This document shows positions 7,432 to 16,310 of a DNA stretch of 58,792 nucleotides, one piece after another (position 1 is the first letter of the stretch; each line of letters begins with the position of its first letter). The notes under the pieces are model-generated. The model searched no databases and had not been told where the DNA came from. It saw only the letters and a program-made list of their open reading frames with translations. Source of the DNA: Halorientalis salina (GTDB taxonomy: Archaea > Halobacteriota > Halobacteria > Halobacteriales > Haloarculaceae); contig NZ_SOSC01000015.1 in the NCBI RefSeq assembly GCF_005049285.1, positions 1-58,792 on the forward strand, in the 5' to 3' direction. Both the position numbers and the translations under genes were made by a program.

Positions 7432-8491
7432 CTATAGTATCCGGTAGAATTTTTTACTCGGAGAGTGTTGCAGTAGGTAGTGGATCACCTCGACGATATC
7501 TCTGTCGAAGAACTGCAAAGAGTTCTCGACGATGTAGAGGGAAAGAAGCCGACACAACGGCTCTTGGCGGCAATCGCGTACAAGAATGGTGTCACGCAAA
7601 CCGAGCTAGCCGGGTGGTACGACGTCGAGCGACGCACAATCTATAGCTGGCTCAAGCGACTCGACACCGACGAGTCGCTTGAGCAGGCTGTATCTGATGA
7701 TAAACGAACTGGGAGAAAGCGTAAGCTCTCAGAATTACAGCAAGAAAAATTCGAAGAAACAGTTCACGATCCACCCGAAGAAGTCGGGATCGACGCGCCG
7801 GCGTGGTCGCCGGCGGTCGCCCAGGAATATCTTCAGGAAACGTACAATGTCGAATACTCAATCCCGAGTTGTCGGCGGTTGTTGAAAGAAGCGGGATTGA
7901 GTTATCAGAAACCACGCCGTTCAGCCGCCGAGGCCGACGAAGGCGAGCAAGAAGAATTCCACGACGAACTCAAAAAAAGCAGCGGGAAATGGACGCCACC
8001 GTAGTCTGTATCGATCAGACGAAGAAATCCGTGCAGGTTGAGCCGCGTGCCGCGTGGTTTCCGCGCGGCACGCGGCCGTCTGTCGAACTGTCTGGCCAAC
8101 GCGACTGGACATGTCTACTGGGCGCGATCACCGAGAACGGTGATCGCTTTTTCTCCCGATTTGAAGAGCACGTCACCGCCTATCACGCAAAATACATCAT
8201 TATTATGTTATACAAAGAATTTATGGATAATCTGGTCGTGGTACTAGATGGAGCACTGTATTTCCAGGCGTCGGCCGTCACGTACCTGGCGGTCCGTGAC
8301 GACTTTCTGTTTGTGACGTTACCGGTGCATTTACCGGAACTGAATCCAGTCACAGAGTGCTAGGGACAGCTTCAAGACGCTCTAAGCAACCGATTTTCGA
8401 TTTACTCAATGAGCTAACGATAGCGATCGATACTGCTCTTGCCTATCTTTCGATTTCAAAAGTGAGTAACTACTTCTAATGACTATTCTAG
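7432..8491 (+). mobile_element. IS630-family element, decayed copy 1
   Basis: The left end begins CTATAGTATCCGGTAGAA and the right end, read inward, carries the related ...ATTAGAAGTAGTTACTC. The same ends bound the second copy at 48404-49464. The TA-rich tips fit the TA target preference of IS630/Tc1-type elements. The length is about 1.06 kb. The right tip has decayed more than the left. The two copies lie in the same orientation about 41 kb apart. Confidence 0.75.
7480..8479 (+). pseudogene. IS630 transposase, copy 1, inactivated
   Basis: The first frame (GTG at 7480 to TAG at 8002-8004) encodes the helix-turn-helix half, with ELAGWYDVERRTIYSWLKRL. The DDE catalytic half continues in the -1 frame. 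The switch falls at a run of seven A (7972-7978, A-AAA-AAA-G), the usual programmed -1 frameshift site of this family. Catalytic acids seen are Asp in VCIDQT, Asp in VVLDGA and Glu in PELNPVTEC. A TAG at 8361-8363 follows that Cys directly, and a one-base loss further on shifts the remaining C-terminus, so no active enzyme should be made. Confidence 0.8.
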
Positions 8492-9034
8492 TATTGCCTG
8501 CCTGTATTGCTCATTGAATTCTACCAATTTCTGGTGAAGTACTCGCCTGTCTATCTTACCTCACGTCGTCGAGTTGAGTATATTTGAGTACGATATCGCG
8601 TTTCGAATTTGTAATACCGTCCGAGTCGGGTACCGATTCGGTTTGGTTAACCTATATTAGAATAGTAAACATTTGGGTGCTGAATGTATTTGAAAACTGT
8701 CAATTTTGCCGACAACCATTCCGGAACTTACAGAGACTCGACTAGCCCGAAAGGGGTGTTCTGGACTGGTCTAACAGATGTATCTGTGTTATAATAGAGG
8801 GCGGTCCACCGATTGAATCCGTGGGCTGGCGGGGAACTCGTCGGACGGTTCCGTTGCCTCCGTGCGTTCGGTGGAAACAAGACGTGGCCCGTAATCGTTC
8901 CTTCCGGAGTCTCGGTCCAACGGTCACAAATCACTGATATCCTCTCGTGAAGCTACTCTGGCCCTGCGAGGTCGGAGAACAGCGCTTCTTCCCGATCCGC
9001 GAGTTCATGTGCAAGGTCGTTGTCTTCGCAAGGC
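8492..9034. other. 543 bp between two insertion sequences, no gene supported
   Basis: The first 200 bp are AT-rich. Frames of about 65 codons on the minus strand (8728-8934) have no family features. The segment looks like eroded spacer between the IS630 and IS6 elements. Confidence 0.5.
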
Positions 9035-9765
9035 GGCGCTGTCTAGTTAGTGAGTTTGAGAAAGTGAGGAGTCCTTGTCGCTGGTGTCCATACCGCTCCA
9101 AGCACTTCTCAGTGAGAGCTTAGACGCTGAATCTAATGATGTTTGGGAACACGAGCGGACGGCGACGCCCGTTAGGGCCTTCGCCGTCCGCCTGCATTCT
9201 GCTGGGTTGTCGCTCCGCGAAACAGCCGCAATCTTAGACCTGCTGGGCGTAGATCGCTCGCACCAAGCGATCTGGCAGTGGACGCATCGGCTCGCCGACA
9301 GCGGTAGCGACCCGCCGACGGCGTCGCCGTCGCGGGTCGCGGTTGAAGAGACCGCTGTCCAGATCAACGGTGAGTGGTGCTGGGTGTATGCGGTGATCGA
9401 CCTCGAAACCATGCTACTGCTAGATATCGAGGTGTTCAGCCGCCATAGTACCGATCCGGCAGCTGCGTTTCTGCATCGGCTCACCGAGAAACACGATCTC
9501 GATGAGACACGGTTTCTCGTCGATGGCTACGGGTACTCGACTGCCCTCGCTCGATTAGGATTGAGCGGTTGGCGTGACTATACTGACCGAAACCACATTG
9601 AACGATGGTTTCAGACCTTCAAAGTCCGGACCGACCACTTTCATACGAGTTGGATGGGCAGTCGGCAGGCCGTCAGAGAATGGTGTCGCCAGTTTATTAC
9701 AACCGCCACCGGCCGCATCAAGCCTTAGACGGACGAATGCCAGCAGAGCTTATCTAGACAGTGCC
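9035..9765 (+). mobile_element. IS6-family element, decayed
   Basis: Terminal inverted repeats are visible: GGCGCTGTCTAGTTAG at 9035 and, read inward from 9765, GGCACTGTCTAGATAA. The length of 731 bp is usual for haloarchaeal IS6 elements. No 8-bp target duplication is seen (CGCAAGGC left, GCTCATAA right), so one end may have moved or been rearranged. Confidence 0.8.
9075..9757 (+). pseudogene. IS6-family transposase, frameshifted and with an altered catalytic acid
   Basis: The frame from 9075 (TTG) or 9084 (GTG) shows the helix-turn-helix (LSLRETAAILDLLGV) and the IS6 catalytic core. The first acid of the DDE triad, normally in VDETAV, is Glu here (VEETAV). The second (FLVDGYGYSTAL) and third (DRNHIERWF) are kept. 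Near 9693 the frame breaks: the expected end, YYNRHRPHQALDGRMPAEL, reads on in another frame to TAG at 9755-9757. The encoded 217-residue product therefore ends in unrelated sequence. Probably inactive for both reasons. Confidence 0.8.
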
Positions 9766-10413
9766 GCTCATAATAGTTTTTGCGTGTATTTTCATGGCGT
9801 CAAGAACCCCTGTCGACTGTGTTGATCGTCTCCGTCGGCAAGTCTCGAATAGGACTACCATTACATAACTAATACTGTAATCCTATGGCCGAACGTCTCC
9901 ATCGACGAGTCGCGAACGTGAATTTCTATAACAAAGATACAACTGTTATTTCAGAGTAGCCCCGTGTTACACGTCGGTTGGGACGCGTTATACGCTCTGC
10001 CGTAGTTGTGTACTGTAACTGTCGCTCGACTGCGGGCGATCGATGCGGAAATGATTGACAGCAGTCGGTCGCAGTGCCGGTTCTCGATACGTGCTTGGGC
10101 CTGAACGAAGTTCGTGCATGATCTTAGCTCCGATCCACGTATCGTGAATGCAGGTTCGCTGAGTCATCCGATGGGGCGTTCATATTTATGGCCAATTATG
10201 GACAATAGTTGGGTTTTGTGAGGAACAAATTGTAGTTCTGTCCGTTAATCTGTATTCTATCCCCGATTCAACCCTGGAACGGACTAGTCTCGTTCAGTAT
10301 GTGTATACTGGAACATACTATAACTGGTATCGTAGGATAGTTTGTTTACATATCGTAGAGCATGTCTCAGTTCTCTGCTATCCGAATTGAGGTAACTGTT
10401 CACGTATGCCGTC
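9766..10413. other. About 650 bp without a supported gene
   Basis: AT-rich intergenic DNA leading to the IclR promoter. A 59-codon frame on the minus strand (9988-10167) has no recognisable features and its nearest TATA-like sequence is badly spaced. I do not call it. Confidence 0.5.
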
Positions 10414-10423
10414 AATTATATAT
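10414..10423 (+). promoter_or_regulatory. TATA box for the iclR-type gene
   Basis: AATTATATAT is centred 28 nt before the ATG at 10447, the spacing for a leaderless transcript. The ligase gene that follows has its own ribosome-binding site and probably shares this promoter. Confidence 0.65.
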
Positions 10424-10446
10424 CCCCCCTAGCTTTGTCATGATAT

Positions 10447-11217
10447 ATGATACCAAATCCATCGTCCCGGCAGGTGCAGTCAGTTCGCACGTCATTCCGG
10501 ATCATCCAGTTGATTCAGGACTTCGGTGGTGCGAGCCTGAACGAGGTCGCAGACCAACTGGACCTCGCGAAGAGTACGGTTCACAATTATCTTGGGACAC
10601 TCGAAGCGATGGGATACGTTGTGGAACAGGACGAGACCTATCGGCTTGGGCTCCGATTTCTCACTCACGGCATGGCGGCGAAAAATAGTCTTCGTGTCTC
10701 AGAGGTCGTCCAGCAGTCACTCTCGACGCTCTCTCAAGATATCTCACAACCCGCCTGGTGGATCGCTGAGGAGTTCGGTCGCGGAATCTTCCTCGCGAAG
10801 TCCGTCCCGGAAGACGGCGCGGAAAGCTACGGGAGCGTCGGAAAGCGATCATACCTCCACACGCACGCGCCCGGAAAAGCGATTCTGGCACGGCTTCCTC
10901 GGGAGGAGGTCCAGAAAATTGTCGACTATCACGGCTTGCCGAAGCACACGACAGAGACGATGACGGACGAGGCGACTCTTATGCGGGAACTGGAGACAGT
11001 TCGGGACCAGGGATTCGCAGTCAGCGAGGGGGAGGCGGCACTGGCCGTTCGATCGGTCGGCGTAGCCTTTGAGGATCCCCAAGGCCGACGCCATGGAATC
11101 GGCGTGTTCGGATACACTCACGATTTCGACGGCGAAAATCGGGATGAAAACATACCATCGCGGTTGAACGAGGTTGTCGAGGACATTGGGAGCTCACTCA
11201 GCAAGGAGAATCGGTAG
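10447..11217 (+). CDS. IclR-family transcriptional regulator
   Basis: The protein has 256 residues. The N-terminal winged helix-turn-helix (about 12-70) reads SFRIIQLIQDFGGASLNEVA, with the recognition helix 'AKSTVHNYLGTLEAMGYV'. The C-terminal IclR effector domain (about 80-250) contains 'YLHTHAPGKAILARLP' and 'GFAVSEGEAALAVRSVGV', both typical family boxes. IclR proteins bind small metabolites, often aromatic or short organic acids, and control the linked catabolic genes. It is the first gene of the acyl-CoA island, lies 1 bp before an acyl-CoA ligase-like gene and is likely cotranscribed with it. The Liv operon and other ligase genes nearby are candidate targets, which is inference. Confidence 0.93.
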   Translation: MIPNPSSRQVQSVRTSFRIIQLIQDFGGASLNEVADQLDLAKSTVHNYLGTLEAMGYVVEQDETYRLGLRFLTHGMAAKNSLRVSEVVQQSLSTLSQDISQPAWWIAEEFGRGIFLAKSVPEDGAESYGSVGKRSYLHTHAPGKAILARLPREEVQKIVDYHGLPKHTTETMTDEATLMRELETVRDQGFAVSEGEAALAVRSVGVAFEDPQGRRHGIGVFGYTHDFDGENRDENIPSRLNEVVEDIGSSLSKENR

Positions 11218-11218
11218 A

Positions 11219-12826
11219 ATGGTCGACAATGCACCGCCGGAGGAGTTCCGGACGATACGAGACACGGTGGCACGGAAAGCGGCACAGAACGGTGACAAGA
11301 CGTTTCTTAATTACCGGAACCGGACGATATCGTATCGTGAACTCAACCAGTATGCCAACGCGATAGCCAATGAATTCCGCGCCCGGGGCGTGGAACCCGA
11401 CGATCACGTCTGTCTGTTCATGTACAACTCACCGGAATACGTGTTCGCTGTCTTCGCACTAGCGAAGATAGGTGCCGTGTCCGTTCCCATCGACACCCGT
11501 TTTACGGACGAGACGCTGCAGTACGTTCTCACGCACTCGGACGCGGAGACGATCTGTTTCGACGCGAGTACTCGGCCGGAATACGAGATGGTGCGATCAG
11601 ACGTGCCGAACATCTCGACCGAGTACCTTCTGGACGAACACGCGGACGGACACGACTATCGAAACTTCGAGCAACTCCTCGCGGGGAACCGAAACGCCCC
11701 ACCGGAGAGTACCGTTTCCCAGTCGGACCCACTGACGGTAATATACGTCCAACGAACCGCCGCTGAACGGCCCAAAGGAGTTGTCATACCGCACTTTGCG
11801 TACATTAATACGGGCTGGGAGGCGGCGAGGAACCTCTTCGAGTTCTCAGCGGACGACCGCATTTTCACTACGCTCCCGCTTTACAGCAGTTTTACGTTCC
11901 AAATTGGCGTTATGGGTGCGCTGCTCGCGGACGCCGTGTTTGTGCTCGAAGAGCAGTTCGATCCGTCTCGGTTCTGGTCGCAGATTTCTGACTACGACGC
12001 CACCGTGTTTCTCTATCTCAGTAGGATGCTCTCGGTCCTCCAGAACCAGGACGTAACGTCCGACGAGACCGACAACCCAGCGGAGCTGGCGATTGGTCAC
12101 AGCTTCGGGTTCGCGACCGATAAGGAGCTGTTCCACAACTTCGAGGACCGATTCGGCGTCACCGTCCTGGAAGGGTATGGCGTTACGCCGGCAACGATTG
12201 CTACGTACAACCACCCAGGTAACCGGCAACTCGGTAGTGTCGGCACGGAAGCGTCGTACGTGGATCTGGAAATCGTCGACGGTGACGACTGGCCGGTCTC
12301 GTTGGGAGAAACTGGTGAGATCGTCGTGCGACCGACGCGACCACACACGATGATGAAAGAATACTACGAAAACCCGACTGCGACGCGTGAAGCGTTCCGG
12401 AACCAGTGGCTCCATACTGGCGGAATCGGATACAAGGACGAAGAAGGGTATCTCTATTTCATCGCCAACAGGGACAACTCGATTTACCGCGGTCGGGTCG
12501 ATGGACGCATCTCCTCGCTGGAAATCGAGAGCGTGATCGATGCACACCCGGGCGTACACCAGTCAACGGTAGTCGGCGTCCGGAACGAACAGGGCAACGA
12601 AAAGATCAAAGCACTCGTCGTCCCGAAGGACGAAGCCGACATCACGCCCGTCAATATCTGCAGGCACTGCGAACAGCAGCTTCCGTATCTCAAAGTTCCC
12701 CGCTACATCGAACTCCGTGAGGACTTACCGCGGAGCCCGTCCGGAAAAATCCGAAAGCGGGACCTGAAAGCCGAGGGAACGGCCGACGCGTGGGATCGCA
12801 AGAGCGGCTACGAACTTAGCCGCTGA
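11219..12826 (+). CDS. Acyl-CoA ligase-like protein (ANL family) with degenerate active-site motifs
   Basis: The protein has 535 residues from the ATG at 11219, preceded by GGAG at 11205-11208; the frame reaches back to 11174 inside the regulator gene. It has the full two-domain fold of AMP-forming ligases, nearest in feel to the CaiC/FadD group. Three motifs are damaged. The ATP-binding P-loop, normally YTSGTTGxPKG, reads YVQRTAAERPKG (176-187). The YGxTE motif reads YGVTP (320-324). The ribose-binding HTGD reads HTGG (399-402). The C-terminal catalytic lysine is kept (PSGK, Lys510). The frame is intact with normal codon use, so it is not a simple pseudogene. It may bind an acyl ligand without activating it, perhaps serving the adjacent IclR regulator, or it may be an early stage of decay. 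Confidence 0.8.
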   Translation: MVDNAPPEEFRTIRDTVARKAAQNGDKTFLNYRNRTISYRELNQYANAIANEFRARGVEPDDHVCLFMYNSPEYVFAVFALAKIGAVSVPIDTRFTDETLQYVLTHSDAETICFDASTRPEYEMVRSDVPNISTEYLLDEHADGHDYRNFEQLLAGNRNAPPESTVSQSDPLTVIYVQRTAAERPKGVVIPHFAYINTGWEAARNLFEFSADDRIFTTLPLYSSFTFQIGVMGALLADAVFVLEEQFDPSRFWSQISDYDATVFLYLSRMLSVLQNQDVTSDETDNPAELAIGHSFGFATDKELFHNFEDRFGVTVLEGYGVTPATIATYNHPGNRQLGSVGTEASYVDLEIVDGDDWPVSLGETGEIVVRPTRPHTMMKEYYENPTATREAFRNQWLHTGGIGYKDEEGYLYFIANRDNSIYRGRVDGRISSLEIESVIDAHPGVHQSTVVGVRNEQGNEKIKALVVPKDEADITPVNICRHCEQQLPYLKVPRYIELREDLPRSPSGKIRKRDLKAEGTADAWDRKSGYELSR

Positions 12827-12863
12827 CGCCACGAACGGATAGTCCGCCGGTTACGAATGACTG

Positions 12864-13271
12864 TCACTCCGCTGTTTCGCCATTGGCGCTACAGACAAGG
12901 ACCGGACGCTTCGTGTTCAGAATGACGGCCTGTGTGACGCTCCCGAATACCGCTTTGCCGGCCGGCGACCGCTTGCGACCGGCAAGAACGATGCGGTCCG
13001 CGTCGTGGCGGTCGGCTGCTCGGATGATCGCGTCGCTTGCCTCACCACTGGTCCCTTCGAGTTCGACCTCAACTCCAGCTTCTTCGAGAATATCCCGTGC
13101 TTGTCTGACCGACTTCACCTGCTCAACCGTCCCGCCTTGCGGGTTTTCGCCGAAATCGTGCAGGAGAATCGCCTTGATCGCGTCGTCTGCGCCTGGTATC
13201 CCAGCGACTGTCCGGGCCTGTGCCACTGCGCGATCAACGTTCGTGTCAATACCGATTACGGCTGTGAACAT
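12864..13271 (-). CDS. Universal stress protein (UspA family)
   Basis: The protein has 135 residues from the ATG at 13271 (MFTAVIGIDTN); an upstream GTG would add 14 unconserved residues. It shows the alpha/beta nucleotide-binding Usp fold, with 'DADRIVLAGRKRSPAGKAVFGS' (quoted in part) providing the G-x2-G-like and G-x9-G-S ATP-binding pattern and 'RPVLVCS' as the last strand. It is divergent from the Liv operon, 119 bp apart, and convergent with the ligase-like gene. Haloarchaea often keep small Usp genes beside transporter genes, suggesting a role in transporter regulation; that role is inferred from position only. Confidence 0.85.
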   Translation of the reverse strand: MFTAVIGIDTNVDRAVAQARTVAGIPGADDAIKAILLHDFGENPQGGTVEQVKSVRQARDILEEAGVEVELEGTSGEASDAIIRAADRHDADRIVLAGRKRSPAGKAVFGSVTQAVILNTKRPVLVCSANGETAE

Positions 13272-13348
13272 GGGACAAACGTGAAGGGTCACGTATATTA
13301 GAGTGTCGGTCACCCCTGTCCGACCCGAAACCAGCCACCCACCAAAAC

Positions 13349-13356
13349 ATATAAGT
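13349..13356 (+). promoter_or_regulatory. TATA box of the Liv-type ABC operon
   Basis: CATATAAG lies about 39 nt before the ATG at 13391. This predicts a short leader of roughly 10-15 nt for the operon that runs to 20397. Confidence 0.5.
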
Positions 13357-13390
13357 AATTCGTGACCATTTCGCTGATTTGTGTTATCTA

Positions 13391-14638
13391 ATGACAGAGA
13401 AGAGTGTGGCTTCTGACTCGGAGCGATTCGGTCGACGAACAGTGCTAAAAGGAGCGGGAGCGGCGACGACGATGGCGCTCGCGGGTTGTCTCGGCGGTGG
13501 CGGCGGCAACGGTGACGCCGTATCGGTTCCTGGTATCTACGACATGAGCGGTGCGACGTCGGACGTCGGAAAACCGACCGCGATCGGGTCCCGTGACGCG
13601 ATCAAGTGGATCAACGAGAACGACGAACTCGACACGGAGATCGACCACGAGTGGCAGGACTACTCCTACGAGGTCCCACAGGCGAAAAGCGCGTACGACG
13701 AGTACACGGGCGGCAACAAACCGCCAGCCATCATCGGCTGGGGAACCTCCGACACGGAGGCCCTGGCACCTTCCGTCGCGCGAGATAAGATCGCGTACAT
13801 TTCGGCTTCGTACTCGGCGAAATTGGTGACTGAGGAGAGCCCGTTCAACTTCTTCGGGAACCTCGACTACACGAGCCAGGCACGGACACTGCTCAAATGG
13901 ATTTCGGAGAACGATCCCGACGCGAAGGTCGGCTTTATTTTCTCGAACACTGCGTTCGGGAAATCGCCCGTCGAGGGCGGTCGCCAGTACGCGGAGTCCC
14001 TCGGATTGGACTTAGCAGACAACATCAACCTCTCACTCACCGCGAACTCGGCCCAGTCTCAGTTGCGGAAGGCAAAAAACCGGGACATCGATTACCTCAT
14101 TCACCAGAACACGGCGGCACCGATGCAGGTGTTGCTGTCCGACAAACAGGACATCTATCCCGAACTCAACGTGATGGGGCTGACCTACACAGTCGACGAA
14201 CTCCGTGCGCAGGAGTCGCCGGAATTGTTCGAGGGCGTCCGCTACGCGAGCGGGTTCAAGGTGTTCAACGAGGTCATAAACAGTGATGCGGCGGGCAAAC
14301 AGATTATTGAAGACTCCTTCGAGCGTGAAGGTCGGTCGATGGACGATCCTTCGGTGGCCAACCTCAATTATGTCCGCGGCGTCATCCACGCGCTAATGGC
14401 ACTCAAGGGCCTCCAGAACGCACAGGAGGTCGGCAACATGAGTTCTGGTCCGGACTTCCGTCAGGGGATGTTCCAGATCAACGACTGGAACGTCCGCGGT
14501 CTCGCCGAACCGTTCACCTATGCGGAGGACGACCGCCGTCCGACTATGAATGGCCGGGTTTATCAGGTCCAAGACGGGGCCTTCGAGTACGACACGACAA
14601 TCGAACTGCCGCGCAAGGACGAATGGATCGGACTCTGA
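13391..14638 (+). CDS. livK: Liv-type ABC transporter substrate-binding lipoprotein
   Basis: The protein has 415 residues from the ATG at 13391. The N-terminus has a Tat signal (GRRTVLKGAGAATTMALAG) ending in a lipobox with Cys33, so it is exported folded and lipid-anchored outside the membrane. The mature part is a two-lobed periplasmic-binding-protein fold of the Leu/Ile/Val type: 'VPGIYDMSGATSDVGKPTA' near the start, then 'PPAIIGWGTSDTEALAPSVA' and 'AYISASYSAKL'. It opens a six-gene operon with two ATPases, an acyl-CoA ligase and two permeases. The family takes up amino acids but also aromatic and other organic acids. The embedded ligase points to an organic acid here. Substrate unknown. 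Confidence 0.9.
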   Translation: MTEKSVASDSERFGRRTVLKGAGAATTMALAGCLGGGGGNGDAVSVPGIYDMSGATSDVGKPTAIGSRDAIKWINENDELDTEIDHEWQDYSYEVPQAKSAYDEYTGGNKPPAIIGWGTSDTEALAPSVARDKIAYISASYSAKLVTEESPFNFFGNLDYTSQARTLLKWISENDPDAKVGFIFSNTAFGKSPVEGGRQYAESLGLDLADNINLSLTANSAQSQLRKAKNRDIDYLIHQNTAAPMQVLLSDKQDIYPELNVMGLTYTVDELRAQESPELFEGVRYASGFKVFNEVINSDAAGKQIIEDSFEREGRSMDDPSVANLNYVRGVIHALMALKGLQNAQEVGNMSSGPDFRQGMFQINDWNVRGLAEPFTYAEDDRRPTMNGRVYQVQDGAFEYDTTIELPRKDEWIGL

Positions 14639-14639
14639 C

Positions 14640-15461
14640 ATGAGCAGGGACGACACCACGGCACAACACCCGGTCGTCGAACTCGACAACGTCGAAATCG
14701 TCTACGATCGACACTTCCTCGCGGTACAGGGTGTGTCGATGGAGGCCCAGAAAGGCGATATCGTCGCGCTGATGGGGCCCAACGGTGCTGGCAAGAGCAC
14801 CATCCTGAAGATGATTTCGGGGATCGGGCTGACCGAACGTGGGGAAGTCACCCGCGGATCGGTTCGGTACCAGGGCGAGGACACGACCAACGCCGACACC
14901 AACACGATGGTCGACAAAGGCGTGACTCACATCCTGGAGGGTCGCCGGACGTTCGAGGACCTCACGGTCGAGGAGAACCTTCGCTGTGGCCTGTATCGCG
15001 GTGGGCGTCGGCTGTCCTACAGCGAGGAGGATTACGAACTCGCCTTCGAGTACTTCCCGCAACTAGAGGACATCCTCGACCTCAAGGCGGGCTACACCAG
15101 CGGTGGCGAACAGCAGATGCTCGTCATCGCTCGCGCCCTGATCCACCGGCCGGAGCTGCTGTTGCTCGACGAGCCGTCGCTCGGACTGGCACCGAAACTG
15201 GTCCAGGATATCTTCGAGACCCTCACCGAGATCAACCGGGAAGAGGATATCACGATGATCATCGCCGACCAGAACGCAAAGCGCACGCTGGAGATCGCCG
15301 ACTATGGGTACGTCCTCGAAAACGGTCAGGTGGAACTGCAAGACCCCGCGGAGACGCTGAAAGACCGCGAGGAGATCAAGGAGTTCTACCTCGGCACCAG
15401 TCGCGAGGAAGGTCGGTACACGGACATCAAACACTACAAGATACGCAAACGATGGACCTGA
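14640..15461 (+). CDS. livF: Liv-type ABC transporter ATPase (LivF-like)
   Basis: The protein has 273 residues from the ATG at 14640, one base after the previous stop; a start at 14550 would run back into livK. Walker A is GPNGAGKST, the ABC signature is TSGGEQQML and Walker B is LLLLDEPSLGLAP, followed by the 'IIADQNAKRTLEIADYGYVL' switch region with its H-loop position occupied by Asn rather than His (as in many LivF proteins, where the residue is Q-N). It pairs with the next ATPase to power the two permeases. The C-terminus is about 30 residues longer than the E. coli protein and is Arg/Lys-rich. Confidence 0.9.
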   Translation: MSRDDTTAQHPVVELDNVEIVYDRHFLAVQGVSMEAQKGDIVALMGPNGAGKSTILKMISGIGLTERGEVTRGSVRYQGEDTTNADTNTMVDKGVTHILEGRRTFEDLTVEENLRCGLYRGGRRLSYSEEDYELAFEYFPQLEDILDLKAGYTSGGEQQMLVIARALIHRPELLLLDEPSLGLAPKLVQDIFETLTEINREEDITMIIADQNAKRTLEIADYGYVLENGQVELQDPAETLKDREEIKEFYLGTSREEGRYTDIKHYKIRKRWT

Positions 15462-15470
15462 TTCGAGAGT

Positions 15471-16307
15471 ATGAGTAGCGATACGACTAGCACAACTGAA
15501 CCGAACCCTGCCCTCCGAGACGGACCGAAGGTCCCGCCTGAACAGTCCGTCCTCGGCTGCAAGGACGTGACCAAGACGTTCGGCGCAGTGACGGCTGTCG
15601 ACGACGTTTCGGTGGGCATTGACGAGGGTGAATGGATATCTATCGTCGGCCCCAACGGTGCGGGGAAGACGACCCTGTTGAACATTCTGAACGGGTTCTA
15701 CGATCCTGACCCGGGCGGGCAGGTTTACCTCAACGGCGAGGACGTGACGAGCCTGAAATCGTTCAAGCGCGCCCGACGCGGGTTGGGGCGGACGTTCCAG
15801 GGACTGGAACTGTTCGAGAGCGAGGACGTCCTCGAAAACGTCATGACCGTCAGGGCAGTCAAAGACCACCCGAACCTGCTCGAAGCGCTGGCATTCTACG
15901 GTCCCGGACGCAAAACCGAGGCCCAGAACATGCAGCGCGTCGAGGAGGTCCTCGACTACCTCGAACTCTGGGAGTACCGCCACAGCGAAATCGCGGGACT
16001 CCCGCTGGGGATTCGGCGGCGCGTCGACCTCGCCCGGTCGCTGGTGCTCGAACCTGACGTCCTACTGCTCGACGAGGCGATGAGCGGCCTGACCTTCGAC
16101 GAGAAGTACGATATGATCCGATTCATCACGGACCTCCACGAGCAGGAGAATCTCACGCTCGTGATGATCGAACACGACCTCGAAGTCGTGACCGACGTTT
16201 CGGATCGGATGCTCGTCCTACAGAAAGGCGGGATTATCGCCCGCGGACCGCCTGGAGACGTCGTCGAGGATCCGGAAGTCCGACGCGTGTACACGGGGGT
16301 CGACTAA
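15471..16307 (+). CDS. livG: Liv-type ABC transporter ATPase (LivG-like)
   Basis: The protein has 278 residues. Walker A is GPNGAGKTT, Q-loop region 'GLGRTFQGLELF', Walker B 'DVLLLDEAMSGLTFDE' and the H-loop 'MIEHDLEVV'. The ABC signature is the relaxed LivG type (AGLPLGIRRRVDLAR instead of LSGGQ). An N-terminal extension of about 25 residues precedes the ATPase core. The gene starts 9 bp after livF and ends 3 bp before the acyl-CoA ligase, so the genes are one transcript. Confidence 0.9.
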   Translation: MSSDTTSTTEPNPALRDGPKVPPEQSVLGCKDVTKTFGAVTAVDDVSVGIDEGEWISIVGPNGAGKTTLLNILNGFYDPDPGGQVYLNGEDVTSLKSFKRARRGLGRTFQGLELFESEDVLENVMTVRAVKDHPNLLEALAFYGPGRKTEAQNMQRVEEVLDYLELWEYRHSEIAGLPLGIRRRVDLARSLVLEPDVLLLDEAMSGLTFDEKYDMIRFITDLHEQENLTLVMIEHDLEVVTDVSDRMLVLQKGGIIARGPPGDVVEDPEVRRVYTGVD

Positions 16308-16310
16308 TCC

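Noticed and set aside
8728-8934. Overlapping minus-strand frames between IS630 and IS6
   Set aside because: No motif, no promoter and mutual overlap. A short LADREEALFSDLAGPE string next to it looks protein-like but is too brief to name.
9988-10167. 59-codon minus-strand frame
   Set aside because: No family features; the nearest TATA-like sequence is only about 20 nt from the ATG.
15063-15983. 306-codon minus-strand frame under livF and livG
   Set aside because: Shadow produced by high GC at third codon positions; the plus-strand ATPases have all their motifs.
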